Shown one piece after another: positions 31,690 through 43,160 of a DNA stretch of 64,000 nt. A program made the translations under genes and the position numbers. The notes beneath the pieces are model-generated. The model saw only the letters and a list, made by a program, of their open reading frames with translations. It did not search any database and was not told where the DNA came from. Source of the stretch: Sarcophilus harrisii (taxonomy: Eukaryota; Chordata; Mammalia; Dasyuromorphia; Dasyuridae); the NCBI RefSeq assembly GCF_902635505.1, contig NC_045426.1, positions 670,563,087 to 670,627,086 of the forward strand. The letters are read 5' to 3'. Position 1 is the first letter of the stretch. Each line of letters begins with the position of its first letter.

Positions 31690-33350
31690 CTTTTTTCAAT
31701 AGTATTTTTTTTTCATTATACTTAAAGACAATTTTATATAAGATTTTGAGTTCTAAATTTTTCTCCCACTCTTCCTCCCATTCTTCCCCTCTTTCTATAA
31801 TGATAAGTCATTTGATATTGGTTATATATATACAATCATGTAAAGCATATTTCAATATTAGTCAGTTGTAAAAAAAAAGAAGAAGAAGAAAGAAAAGAAA
31901 ACAAAAGAAAAGAAAAGAAACTGACCAAAAGGAATGATCTATGAAAAAATAAAGTGAACATAGTATCCTTCAATCTGTATTTAGAGTCTATCATGTCCTT
32001 ATCTGGATGTGGATAGCATTTTCCAACATGAGTACTTTGGTATTGTCTTGGATAATTGTATTGCTGAGAAGAACTAAGTCATTCATAGTTAATCATACAA
32101 TGTGCTGATACTGTACAATGTTTTCTTGGTTCTGTTCATTTCACTTTGCATCAGTTCACACAAGTCTTTCCAGATCTTTTGGAAACCTGTCCGCTCATCA
32201 TTTTTTTTTTTCCTTTCTTTCTTTTTTCTTTATTAAATAATATTTTTTTATTTTCAAAATATATGCAAAGATAGTTTTCAACATTCATCCTTGCAAAACC
32301 TTGTGTTCCAAGTTTTTTCTTCCTCCCTTCCTCCCCACTCCCTCCCCTAGATGGCAAGTAATACAATATATGTTAAACATGTACAATTCTTCTATAAATA
32401 TTTCCACACTTATCATGTTGTACAAGAAAAATCAAATCAAAAAGGAAAAAATTGAGAAAGAAAACAAAAAGCAAACAAACAACAAAAAAGATGAAAACAC
32501 TACACTAGGAAACACACTCAGTACCCACAACCCTCTCTCTAGGTGCAGATGGCTCTCTCCCTCAGAAGTCTATTGGAACTGACCTGATTGTTGAAAAGAG
32601 CCACGTCAGAGTTGATCATCATATAGTCTTGTTGCTGTGTATAATGATTTCCTGGTTCTGCTCACTTTACTTAGCATCAGTTCATGTAGGTCTCTCCAAG
32701 CCTATCTGTATTCATCCTGATGGTTATTTCTTACAGAAATATTCATCCATAATATTCATATACCACCATTTATTAAGCCATTCCCCAACGATGGACATCC
32801 ACTCACTTTCCAGTTTCTAGCCACTACAAAAAGGGCTGCCACAAACATTTTTGCACATGTGGGTCCTTTTCCCTTTTTAAAGATCTATTTGGAATATAGA
32901 CCCAATGGAGACACTGCAGGATCAAAGGGTATGCACAGTTTGATAGCCCGTTGGGCAAAGTTTCAAATTGCCCTCCAGAAGGGTTGGATCAGTTCACAAC
33001 TCCACCAACAATTTATTTGTGTCCCAGTTTTCACACAAACATTTATCATTAAATTTTCCTGTCATCTTAGCCAATCTGAGAGGTATGTAATGGTACCTCA
33101 GAGTTGTCTTAATTTGCATTTCTCTGATCAATAGTGATTTAGCTGCTCATCATCTCTTATAGCATAATAGTATTCCATTACATTCATATACCACAACTTG
33201 TTCATTGAAGGGTATGTATGCACAGTTTGGTTGTCCTTTGGGCATAGTTCCAAATTGTTCTCCAGAATGATTGGATCCTTTCACAACTAGACCAATAGTA
33301 CTCTAGGGTCCCAATTTCCCCATATCCTCTCCAACATTTATCATTTTCTT
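31690..33350 (-). mobile_element. Old L1 3' end split by a younger L1
   Basis: The old element covers 31690-32201 (TCTGGATGTGGATAGCATTT, AATGTGCTGATACTGTACAA) and resumes at 33145-33350 (CTTATAGCATAATAGTATTC, GTTCTCCAGAATGATTGGAT). The young L1 sits at 32202-33144. Confidence 0.8.
32202..33144 (-). mobile_element. L1 3' end, 943 bp, nested in an older L1
   Basis: GCTCATCAT at 32193-32201 and 33145-33153 is the target duplication. Contents: poly-T, 3' UTR (CCTAGATGGCAAGTAATACA), reversed ORF2 end (CCACTACAAAAAGGGCTGCC, GACACTGCAGGATCAAAGGG) up to AATTTGCATTTCTCTGATCA. Confidence 0.9.
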
Positions 33351-33525
33351 TCATTATGGGGATCTATTTTCAAGCTTACATTTGGCTATTAACATAAAGA
33401 CTACTCTTTAGCACTAGCAATTTAGGTAATTAGAGTAATGTATCTCACACACATCTATTTTTTATTTTTCTACCAAAAAAGCAAATGCTTAAAACTAGTG
33501 TAACAAGTCACAACCTATATGTACC

Positions 33526-33670
33526 ATTGGTTTAAATAAATAAACTATTTATTTATTAATTTTCAACATTCACTTTTTTAAGATATTGATTTCCATTTTT
33601 TCTTCCTCTTTTCTTCCCTCCCCAAGACAGTAATCAATGTGATATAGGTTATACATGTACAATCATATAA
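33526..33670 (-). mobile_element. Short old L1 3' fragment with 14-bp target duplication
   Basis: AACCTATATGTACC flanks it at 33512-33525 and 33671-33684. The inside is a reversed L1 3' UTR (TTTTCAACATTCACTTTTTT, GATATAGGTTATACATGTAC). Confidence 0.8.
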
Positions 33671-33684
33671 AACCTATATGTACC

Positions 33685-34720
33685 TTTGGACAACTTCCTA
33701 GAACATATCTATTAAGTCTTTAAGAGAGGTTGTAGATTTTCTCTGGGTGGAGGAAGTTTCCATACCTGGAGTCTTCTGACACATCATACATCCTTCCTGG
33801 ATTTGTGAATAAAATGATGGAGGTCCATAGATCTTAAATTATTTGTCCATGGTCCCAATGATAATAAATGTCAGAGGTAAGATTGGAATTCAGGTTTTCC
33901 TGATAGAAAGCCTGTGATCTACTCCATGGTACTTTTCAGATGACAGTCATTTATTTGGCTTTGGCAAAAATAGAAATATTGAATAATTTTAGAAGGTCAT
34001 TGCAAAATTCCTCTGCTCTCCATAATTATTGGAAATGAGAAGCTCAGTCTTTTGTCATTCTTGTTAGTAGCTCCGGAGAAGAACTCCAGGGACAAATTGC
34101 TTTGGGGAATATTGACCTACTAAAGTTATCACTTTCCTTCTCACCACTTTAATACTTTCTCACCTCATTAGCACCTTATTAACACTTTTCTGTCTCTTTC
34201 ATTCCTAACCTTTCTAACTCCTTTCCTTATCTTACCAAATTCCCTTCCCTTCTTTCTCAAGCACTGGAAGATACTATTCTATAACAAAGAAAAATCTCCT
34301 CCTTTTTTTGCTGAACTCTCCAAAGGATGTCTGCAAGTCTATTGAAGATGAGATCTTTCTTTATAATCGGGCTGACCACCTCTGCCAACTGCTTTTAGAT
34401 TCTCTCTGAAGCTATTCCCAATCAAGGGACAAGCCTGTTATCTCTGCAAATCTCTGGCCAAATTGTCTGGTACTTTCAAATCAAATATGCTAGTCCAAGT
34501 CTGAAAGGAGCACACTTTTTACAAGATGTAAATGAATCAATCAGAGACAACATTCTTAAATCTCATTATCTATTACCTGAACCTTAAACGATACAAATAT
34601 AGTTGCTTAAAGTCCCAAAGAAGTAAAAATTTCTACCCTATTGTCCCTGTGAATTGCCCCCTAGCAATTTCAAGTAGCTTTGGGGGGGGGGAAACCTCCT
34701 TTGATCAGGAATTCATAATA
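33685..34720. other. Unassigned stretch
   Basis: I see no gene or clear repeat. A part (34140-34480) is pyrimidine-rich and might be a decayed LINE. A G run sits at 34682-34691. A piece near 33840-33940 looks like a reversed MIR. Confidence 0.35.
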
Positions 34721-34721
34721 T

Positions 34722-34860
34722 GAGGCTCATAGGTGGCTCAGTGAACAAAGAGCTAATCTTGGAGACAAGAAGACCTGAGTTCAAATGTGATCTCAAATAC
34801 TTATTTGCTCAGATACTTGATTAGTGAGCCACCTCAACCTCCCCCTCTCAGAATTAGACA
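34722..34860 (+). mobile_element. tRNA-derived SINE
   Basis: GCTCATAGGTGGCTCAGTGA head and GACCTGAGTTCAAATGTGAT B-box region. Confidence 0.7.
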
Positions 34861-34879
34861 AATCTAATCATAAAATAAA

Positions 34880-35375
34880 CAAGAAAGAAACTAGGGAGGT
34901 TAATAGAAACCTAGAAAACATAGATATGAGAGAGCTCTGGAGAAATTCACCTTTTCCTCAGCAGTACATGGCATCTACAGAAAAATTGACCACGCATTAG
35001 GACATTAAAAACCTCACAATCAAATGCAGAAAGGCAAAAAGAGTAAATGCTTCCTTTTCAGATCACAATGCAATAAAAATTATATTCAATAAAGGACCAG
35101 GGAAAGACAGAATAAAAACCATTTGAATTTAAATAATCTAATTCTAAAGAATGAGTGGGTCAAACAACAACTCATAGAATTTCATCCAAGACAATGACAT
35201 ACTAAATGAGACATCCCAAAATTTATGGGATGCAGCCAAAGCAGTTCTTGAGAAAATTGTGTATCTCAAAATAGTTATAGGAAGAGAGAAAAAGGAGATC
35301 AATTAATTAGGCATGCAAATAAAAAGCTAAAAAAAAAAGAACAAATTTTAAAAGCCTAAATTAAATATCAGCTCC
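34880..35375 (+). mobile_element. L1 ORF2 fragment, endonuclease-to-RT region
   Basis: Translated pieces in different frames match the L1 ORF2 order: a YRKIDHALG-type motif near 34970 (endonuclease end), then TSQNLWDAAKAVLEKIVYLK near 35210. Stops and frameshifts are frequent, so it is old. Confidence 0.7.
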
Positions 35376-35975
35376 TTAAGCAAGTCACTTTAATCTCTCT
35401 CAGTTTTTTCAGTTATAAAATGGAAGTAATGATTTAATAATACCTATCTCCCAGAGTTATATTTAAAGGAAATAATATTTAAGTATTATAATAATAATAG
35501 AGTGTTTAGGACAGTGCCTGGCACATAGTAAGCACTTTATAAATGTTTCCTAATACGCTTACCATTACATAGCCTTTTCCCATCAAAATCCAGAAGTAAC
35601 TCAAATTTGGTCCCTTATGCAAACTTGGAAATGGAGAAAGAACTAGGCTAGAGGTCCATTTGTGGGATGTTGTCCCAAATCTGCCACTGATTCATATGAA
35701 TTTAGGTGATTTCTTTTTTCCACACTGGGCCTCAGTTTCTTTCTGTGTAAAAGGAGGGAGAAAGAAAATTAACATTAGCACCTACTATGAATAGGCACTG
35801 TACTAAGTGCTTTACAAATATTGTCTCATTTGATCCTAACAACAAGGCTGTGGGGGTGGTGCTGTTATTACCATTTTATAATTGAGGAAACTAAATGATT
35901 TAGCAAGTGATTTGCCCCCAGAATTACCAGATAATGAGTATCTGAGGTCTTTCTGTTTCAGAATTTGACAGTGAT
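35376..35975. mobile_element. Three MIR-type SINE pieces
   Basis: 35376-35565 (+) has TTTTCAGTTATAAAATGGAA and GGCACATAGTAAGCACTTTA. 35655-35760 (+) has GGCCTCAGTTTCTTTCTGTG. 35775-35975 (-) has AGTGCTTTACAAATATTGTC and TATAATTGAGGAAACTAAAT. Confidence 0.7.
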
Positions 35976-37170
35976 CTAGGGGTATGGAAATGACTATATG
36001 TTGTTATAACCATTGGGTTTATTGTTAGTGGTAATTTCAAATATATTTTTTTAAATTGGACAAACAGTATGGCTTTGGATCCCTCATTCCTCACTTGGCT
36101 ATAATAATAGCCAGCATTTATTTAATGTTGGCAAAAATTCATTGATAAGGATGATTGGTAGAAGCACGTTTTAAAAACAAAAAAACAAAAAACTGATCTC
36201 ATTTACTAAACACTCAGAGAACAGGCCCAGGATATATAGTGGACCCTGAGCTGTCATTTTCAGCAACTTTATATTGGTCTTAATTACATGAGCAGAATGG
36301 ACACGATGGAATTTTCAGAAGGCAAAGATTTATTCATCAAAGAACAAAGAATAAAAGGCAAAAAAATAAACTGATCAGTAAACATTAGGAGTAAAGCTGA
36401 AATTTGCAAAATAACTATTAACACCAGAGCTCTAGCTAGTTATATGCTGTTCCTCTTAAGTTAATAAAAGTAGTAAAGTTGAGCCAGAAATTCTCTTGTC
36501 ACTATCCAGTTGATTACCAAAGCTAAAGTTTGAAATTTCAGCTGAATTCTCCAGAAGCAGTAGTAGTCACTAGCCTAGACTAGTACTGCTTCTGGTTTTG
36601 TTCACTGAGAGTACTGTTTGCAAGATACAAAATAAATCAATATAAATCATTGGCATTTCTATATGTTACTAACAAAGTCCAACAGCAAGAGATAGAAAGA
36701 GAAATTCCTTTAAAAATAACTGTAAAGAATACTGTTTAACTCTTCCAAACTTTTGAAACTCACAAGGTCATAATGTGGTCCATTTTCTATGCAGTACTCA
36801 TTCCCCCAATTTCAAGCAAGCATAATAGAAATAGAAGAAACACACATCCCATGCATTCACAGCCACATGGTGATCAGGTAAGGGAGGGAGAGTAAGCTAC
36901 ATCTAGCAACTCACAGCAATTCTTATTTTGTTCACATCCAGGCAAGAGAGTGTTTATGTTTGAGACTTGAGTTTGCATACTCGGTTCAGCCTCAGCAGAC
37001 CTTAAAAGGCTTTTTGTAATCACACAGTAAGCCAACAGGAAATAATTAGAGAATACTTTCACTCACTTTTAAGTAGGGAGGATTAAGACCTTTTCCTTTA
37101 CACATTTCTAGAAGGAGGATCGCTAAGCTTCTAAATGGATATTAGATATGGTGTGAGGATTGGACCCTCA
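35976..37170. other. Mostly unassigned, with an L1 piece and a hairpin
   Basis: 36630-36735 is L1 ORF2-derived (CATTGGCATTTCTATATGTT, GAAATTCCTTTAAAAATAAC). 36551-36595 is an inverted repeat with 15-bp arms, 14 of 15 matching, starting CCAGAAGCAGTAGTA. Nothing else is recognised. Confidence 0.5.
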
Positions 37171-37174
37171 GTGG

Positions 37175-37176
<2 letters not shown>

Positions 37177-37222
<46 letters not shown>
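37177..37222. repeat. (CA)n microsatellite
   Basis: About 22 CA units with one AA interruption. Confidence 0.97.
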
Positions 37223-37223
<1 letters not shown>

Positions 37224-37269
37224 GCTGCTCCCATACTTTAAATAATCTTTAATTTTAAAAAATTTAATA

Positions 37270-37537
37270 TGTTCAATCTTTTTAAACATTTCCATGTTAG
37301 TCATGTTGTGCAAGAAAAATCAGAACAAAACGGGGAATAAACATGAGAACATGAGAAAGAAAAGCAAATAAAGGTGAAAATACTATGCTTCAATCTCCAT
37401 AGTTGTCTCATTGGATAACATTTTCCACCCCAATACTATTGAAATTGCCTTCAATCACTATATTGCTGAGAAGAGCCATGCCCATCAGTTGATCACCACA
37501 TAATCTTGCTATTACTGTGTACAACGTTCTCTATGGG
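37270..37537 (-). mobile_element. L1 3' fragment
   Basis: TTCCATGTTAGTCATGTTGT, CAAGAAAAATCAGAACAAAA, ATTGCTGAGAAGAGCCATGC, reversed. The following 37540-37770 is unassigned. Confidence 0.7.
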
Positions 37538-37771
37538 TAATCTTAATGTAAAAATTTAAAGAACTTTGTTAAATACTTCTCTCTTTTGGACACATTGCTG
37601 ATTTGTGTCTCCTTCCCTCTCTCATCTGAATCCCTTCCACATGTGCAGGTCCTGAGAAAGACCAAGGGCATGGAAACCACAAGGATTGTGTCTTCAAATG
37701 ATGGAGAAATAGGAAGGAAGTCCTAGTGGTTGATAGTTGTCTCCCAGTTGATCTCCCCAGCTACTGAGATT

Positions 37772-38160
37772 TCATTCAATCCAATAAATTTTGATTAAAC
37801 ACCTACCCTGTGTCAGTTTGAACAGTTAGGTGGCAACGTGGATAGAGTCTAGAAGGCATCTTCCTGAGTTCAAATCTGTCGTTAGAAATGTATTAGTTGT
37901 ATGGTCCTGGACAAATCACTTCATCCTGTTTACCTCAATTTCCCCATCTGTAAAATGAATTGGGGAAGGAAATGACGAACCATTCCAGTATCTTTGCCAA
38001 GAAAACCCTAAATGGGATCAACATGAGTCAGACAGGACTGAAAGGATTGAAACAGCAGCTGTGCTAGGCACTGTGCTGAGTGCTGGGGGTATCCCCCCCC
38101 AAAAAAACCCAAAAGACAAAAACCAAAAAAATCCCCCCCAACTCAACCAACCAGTTCTTG
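37772..38160 (-). mobile_element. L2 3' end split by a SINE
   Basis: The reversed L2 tail (TTGATTAAACACCTACCCTG) stops near 37825 and continues at about 38056 (TGTGCTAGGCACTGTGCTGA). In between (37826-38055) is a + strand SINE with BovB/RTE-like tail (GGTGGCAACGTGGATAGAG, AACCATTCCAGTATCTTTGC, GAGTCAGACAGGACTGAAAG). TTTGAACAG and ATTGAAACAG flank it. Confidence 0.8.
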
Positions 38161-38164
38161 TCCT

Positions 38165-38620
38165 CAAGTAGCTTTCAGCCTGTGCACTCTTGCTCTCTGG
38201 CCAGTCTCACCCCGACAGTACCTTGGTCTCATCTGATCCAATTCGCCTAAAGTTCGGACTTCGGTGGTTCGGGGGAAGTAGCAGTCGCAAGCAAGCGGCC
38301 AGCGGCGGCTTCTTGGCTTAGCAAACCGCTCTCTCTTGTTCTCTGTTCCTGGCGTCAACCAATGGAATGGAACGCAATGGCAAGCTGCTAGTCTCCCTCT
38401 CAAAACAAAACAATAAAAATCAGAAAAGGGGAAGAGGGGGAGGAGGTTCCAGTTATGTGACTGGTCATCTGACCTCTTGCCTGGATTTATCCCTACCCCA
38501 AGTATGTGCTCGGGCAGTCGTACTTCCCATATGTCATTTACTCAATTCCCCAGTGCAAGATCCCAGGGCCGGTCCAGTTTCACAGAGAGATTTGTTTTGG
38601 ACGCCTCCTAAATACTGATC
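38165..38620. promoter_or_regulatory. CpG-rich patch with CCAAT box
   Basis: About a dozen CpGs within 38200-38375 (GTTCGGACTTCGG, AGCGGCCAGCGGCGG), far above the background. CCAATGG at 38359-38365 fits the NF-Y consensus. It could be a promoter of an unannotated transcript in either direction; no TATA box or conserved protein was seen. A 79-codon minus frame (38403-38164) is open but not recognisable. Confidence 0.4.
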
Positions 38621-38877
38621 AAGCGCCTGCTTCCTACATATACTAGCAACGTATTCTACCTGTACGCTCAATATGTATGCGGGAGTCAATTAATGGAAAT
38701 TCAGCCAGTGGGGCAACAAATGGAAGGAGCCAGTAGGATGGGCGCCTGCCTAGTGAGCCATGATCTGATTTAATAAATTTACACCAACTCCTCAGAGACA
38801 AGTGTTTCCACCCACTTAAAGGGTGGAGCTAACGGGAGACAGGCGGCCGGCTCTGAGAATTAAAGAGTTACCCGAAA

Positions 38878-38891
38878 GCGCTCTCTGGTGG
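38878..38891 (-). promoter_or_regulatory. Candidate CTCF site
   Basis: The minus strand reads CCACCAGAGAGCGC, one mismatch from the core consensus CCASYAGRKGGCRS. It lies 0.5 kb from the CpG-rich patch, in non-repetitive sequence. Confidence 0.4.
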
Positions 38892-38976
38892 AGAAGCCTT
38901 TGCATGGTAGATGAGGGCTGAGCGCCTGATAAATAACACCAGGTCTTTAATCTGAATTTCCCAGGGCTCACTCTAG

Positions 38977-39179
38977 CAATGGTCCTCAAAATGTAGTCCA
39001 AAGAATTGTTGGGGTCTCTGAAACCCTTTCAGAGGGTCTACAAATTCAAAATTATTTTTTATTTCTAATATAGTAAATAGCTATAAATATAACCCATGTG
39101 AACAAAAACTCTTTGAACAGATTCTCGATAGTTTTTTAACAACATGAAGATATTGAGAACAAAGATTGGAAAACTACTG
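38977..39179. mobile_element. hAT (Charlie-like) MITE, older copy
   Basis: Termini CAATGGTCCTCAAA and GGAAAACTACTG are degenerate versions of the CAGTGGTTCTCAAA inverted repeat. The body (GTCTCTGAAACCCTTTCAGA, TATAAATATAACCCATGTGA) matches the better copy at 60843-61044. Confidence 0.75.
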
Positions 39180-39468
39180 CTCTAAAGGTTTCCTCTCTCT
39201 CATTTTTTTTTTCCCCTGAGGCAACATTGACCCTTGCAAAATCTTGTGTTCCAAATTTTCCCCTCCTTCCCCCATCTCCTCCCTGAGATAGCAAGCAATC
39301 CAATATATGTTACACATGTTAAAATATATCTTAAATCCAATATATGGAATGCAAACAATTTAATATAGATTATACATGTACAGCCATGCAAAATATTTTC
39401 ATAGTAGTCATGTTGTCAGAGCAAACATAATCCCCCCTCAAAAAAACCCTCAAGAAAAATGAGTTTAA

Positions 39469-40401
39469 CACCTGTCAGATTGGCTAAGATGACAGGAAAA
39501 AATAATGATGAGTGTTGGAGGGGATGCGGGAAAACTGGGACATTGATGCATTGTTGGTGGAGTTGAGAATGAATCCAACCATTCTGGAGAGTAGTTTGGA
39601 ACTATGCTCAAAAAGTTATCGAACTGTGCATACCCTTTGATCCAGCAGTGTTACTACTGGGCTTATATCCCAAAGAGATTATAAAGAAGGGAAAGGGACC
39701 TGTATGTGCACGAATGTTTGTGACAGCCCTCTTTGTAGTGGCTAGAAACTGGAAACTGAGTGGATGCCCATCAGTTGGAGAATGGCTGAATAAATTGTGG
39801 TATATGAATATTATGGAATATTATTGTTCTGTAAAAAATGACCAACAGGATGATTTCAGAAAGGCCTGGAGGGACTTACACGAACTGATGCTGAGTGAAA
39901 TGAGCAGGACCAGGAGATCATTATATACTTCAACAACAATACTATATGATGACCAGTTCTGATGGACCTGGCCATCCTCAGCAATGAGATCAACCAAATC
40001 ATTTCCAATGGAGCAGTAATGAACTGAACCAGCTACGCCCAGAGAAAGAACTCTGGGAGATGACTAAAAACCAGTACATTGAATTCCCAATCCCTCTATT
40101 TATGCCCACCTGCATTTTTTATTTCCTTCACAAGCTAATTGTACAATATTTCAGAGTCTGATTCTTTTTGTACAGCAAAATAACAGTTTGGTCATATATA
40201 TTTATTGTGTATCTAATTTATATTTTAATATATTTAACATCTACTGGTCATCCTGCCATCTGGGGGAGGGGGTGGGGGGGGTAAGAGGTGAAAAATTGGA
40301 ACAAGAGGTTTGGCAGTTGTTAATGCTGTAAAGTTACCCATGCATATAACCTGTAAATAAAAGGCTATTAAATTTAAAAAGAAAAAGAAAAAAAAAAAAA
40401 A
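39469..40401 (+). mobile_element. Young L1, 933 bp, with 17-bp target duplication
   Basis: AAGAAAAATGAGTTTAA at 39452-39468 and 40402-40418. ORF2 C-terminus with stops upstream ([40 protein letters not shown]), 3' UTR and A-rich end. It is closely similar to the copies at 19416 and 25955. Confidence 0.95.
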
Positions 40402-40458
40402 AAGAAAAATGAGTTTAAAAAAAAAGTTCACTTTAATCTATATTAAGACACCATTAGT

Positions 40459-41469
40459 ATTTCTAGCTATATGAAAAGATGCTCCAAGTCATTATTAATC
40501 AGAGAAATGCAAATTAAGACAGCTCTGAGATACCACTACACACCTGTCAGACTGGCTAGAATGACAGAGAAAGATAATGCAAAATGTTGGAGGGGATGTG
40601 GGAAAACAGGGACACTGATACATTGTTGGTGGAATTGTGAACACATCCAGCCATTCTGGAGAGCAATTTGGAACTATGCCCAAAAAGTTATCCAACTGTG
40701 CATACCCTTTGATCCAGCAGTGTTACTACTGGGCTTATATCCCAAAGATATCATAAAGAAGGGAAAGGAACCTGTATGTGCATGAATGTTTGTGGCAGCC
40801 CTGTTTGTAGTGGCCAGAAACTGGAAACTGAGTAGATACCCATCAATTGGAGAATGGCTGAATAAATTGTGGTATATGAATATTATGGAATATTATTGTT
40901 TGGTAGGAAATGACCAGCAGGAGGATTTCAGAAAGGCCTGGGGAGACTTATGTGAACTGATACTGAGTGAAACGAGCAGGGCCAAGAGATCATTATACAC
41001 TTCAACAACAATACCATATGATGATCAATTCTGATGAACGTGGCCATCTTCAGCAATGAGATGAACCAAATCAGTTCCAATGGAGCAGGAATGAATTGAA
41101 CCAGCTACACCCAGCAAAAGAACTCTGGGAGATGACTATGAACCATTACATAGAATTCCCAATCTCTCTATTTTTGTCCTCCTGCATTTTGGATTTCCTT
41201 CACAGGCTAATTGTACAATTCTTCAAAGTCCGATTCTTCTTGTGCAGCAAAATAATTGTATGGACATGTATATTTATATTGTATTTAATTTATGCTTTAA
41301 CATATTTAACATGTATTAATCAACCTGACATCAGGGGGAGGGGATGGGGGAAGGAGGGGAAAAATTGGAACAAAAGGTTTGGCAATTGTCAATGCTGTAA
41401 AATTACCCATGGATATATCTTGTAAATAAAAAGATATAATAATAATAAAAAAAGGAATTTTTTTTTAAA
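40459..41469 (+). mobile_element. L1 3' end, about 1 kb, with target duplication
   Basis: AAGACACCATTAGT (40445-40458) and AAGACACTATTAGT (41470-41483), one mismatch. ORF2 end: [60 protein letters not shown]. The frame is broken between 40785 and 40786 by one stop. The 3' UTR ends at about 41455. Confidence 0.93.
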
Positions 41470-41613
41470 AAGACACTATTAGTTCTTTTTCTGGGTTTAG
41501 ATAGCAATTTTCATCATAAGTCCTTCAGTATTGTCCTGGATCATTGTACTGCTGAGAATACTTATGTCATTCACAACTGATCATCTTACAATATTGCTGT
41601 TACTTTGTACACA

Positions 41614-41773
41614 CTAAGGTGCAGCTAGGTGGTGCAGTGGATAGAGCAGCAGCCCTGAAGTCAGGAGAACCTGACTTCAAATCTGATCTCACTTAACACT
41701 TCCTAACTGTGTGACCCTGGGCAAGTCATTTAACCCCAATTGTCTCAGTAACAACAAAAAAACAAACAAAAAA
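41614..41773 (+). mobile_element. tRNA-derived SINE with 12-bp target duplication
   Basis: ACTTTGTACACA at 41602-41613 and 41774-41785. The SINE is well preserved (GTGCAGTGGATAGAGCAGCA, TGTGTGACCCTGGGCAAGTC), with an A/C-rich tail. Confidence 0.95.
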
Positions 41774-41849
41774 ACTTTGTACACAGTACATTTTACTTTG
41801 CATCAGTTTATGAAAGTCTTTCCAGGTATTCCCTACATATTTTAAAATT

Positions 41850-42175
41850 AATTTTTAAAAATATTCATGTATGTGTTTCCTTTCGCAACATGGTTAATAT
41901 GGAAATATGTATTACATGACTCGATATGTATAATCAATATCATATTGCTTGACTTTTCAATGAGTGGGGGAAGAGGGTAAGGGAAAGAAAGTTTGTAATT
42001 CAAAAATTTTTAAATGAATGTAATATTTTAAATCTATAATTAAGAATGATTTAACAAAATTAATTAAATTTATTATATAATTACTATATGTTATTATATA
42101 ATAATATTATATATATTAAAATAAAAATACTAAAATATATTTGAAAATGAAAAAATGAGTGTGTATTTTGTGAAA
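41850..42175 (+). mobile_element. Old L1 3' UTR fragment and AT-rich run
   Basis: 41850-42040: GCAACATGGTTAATATGGAA, TTGACTTTTCAATGAGTGGG. 42040-42150 is almost pure A and T. Confidence 0.65.
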
Positions 42176-42747
42176 GTCCGCGGTTAGTTGCTGAGGATAG
42201 AAAGACAAACAGAACAGCCCCTGTCTTAAAGGAACATTACAAAGAATGTGTATGCACACAGGCACATAAAATATGGTTTGAATAGAGGAGATCAGTAACA
42301 GCCAGCGTCCTGAGGGAAGGCTTTATTTAGGAGGCAGTGCTCGAACTGAGCCTGAAAAGAAACTAGTGATCTTAAGGGCAGAGATGATGAAATTTGCACA
42401 TTCCAATCATGTCTGGGCAAAGGCCTGGAAACAGGAGCCAGAATGTCACATTCCTGGATCAGCTCGTATTTTAGTTTGGCTGAAACAGAGTAAGGGTGAA
42501 GGGGAAAAGTAGGCAGTAAAGCCGGGGAGCTAGAATGGAGGCAGATTTTGATAGCTTTCAAATTGACTGTGTTTCAGTCTATCTAGGACTAGTAGGGAAG
42601 CACCAGTGGTGAATGTTAGTTAGTGATGCTGTGGAGGGAGAATAAACAAGATGTAGAGACTGATGGGCAATGAGGAGTAACAGGGAAGGGTGTGGGAGGG
42701 GAGTCAAGAAGGCTACAAGACTGCAAAGCTGGGTGTCTGGAATGGGA

Positions 42748-43160
42748 TCCTTTACTTTTTTGTGCATCATTTTGGCAGTCTAGTAAGACCTAAGGACCCC
42801 CTCCTCAGAATAATGTTTATAAATGCATAAAGTAAAAGACATGGAATATCAAAGGAGAATGTTCTTATTTTATTTTTTTAGTTTATTTTTAATACACATT
42901 GTTTTATGAATTATGTTAAGAGAAAAATCAGAGCAAATGAGAAAAACCATAGTAGAGATTTTTTAAAAAATGAAAAAAAGCGAACATAGCATGTGTTCAT
43001 TTACATTCAGTCTCCTTAGTTCTTTCTCTTGTTGCAGATGGCATTTTCTGTCCAAAGTCTATTGGGATTCCTTTGGATCACTGAACTACTGACAAGAACC
43101 AAGCCTTTCACAGTTCAAATGAGAATATTCTTAAAAGCAAGTTCTTAGACCTCAGGTTAA
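42748..43160. mobile_element. hAT-like MITE with nested L1
   Basis: Left part TTTTGGCAGTCTAGTAAGAC and GAATAATGTTTATAAATGCA, right part AGACCTCAGGTTAAGAATTC. The ends fit an inverted repeat of the form CAGGGGTTCTTAACC. The L1 at 42870-43118 lies inside. Confidence 0.55.
42870..43118 (-). mobile_element. Old L1 fragment inside hAT element
   Basis: AAAAATCAGAGCAAATGAGA, TTTACATTCAGTCTCCTTAG, GTTGCAGATGGCATTTTCTG, reversed. Confidence 0.65.

Larger units (their letters stand above)
39205..41840 (-). mobile_element. Old L1 3' end carrying three younger insertions
   Basis: The pieces are 39205-39451, 40419-40444, 41484-41601 and 41786-41840. They are collinear with the old L1 at 55400-55825 (AGACACTATTAGTTC, CTGGATCATTGTACTGCTGA, ATATTGCTGTTACTTTG). 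The insertions are L1s at 39469 and 40459 and a SINE at 41614, each with target duplications. Confidence 0.8.

Noticed and set aside
38164-38403. 79-codon minus frame in the CpG-rich patch
   Set aside because: Arginine-rich composition fits a CpG-rich shadow frame; no domain or conserved motif is visible. Kept only as a possible promoter region.
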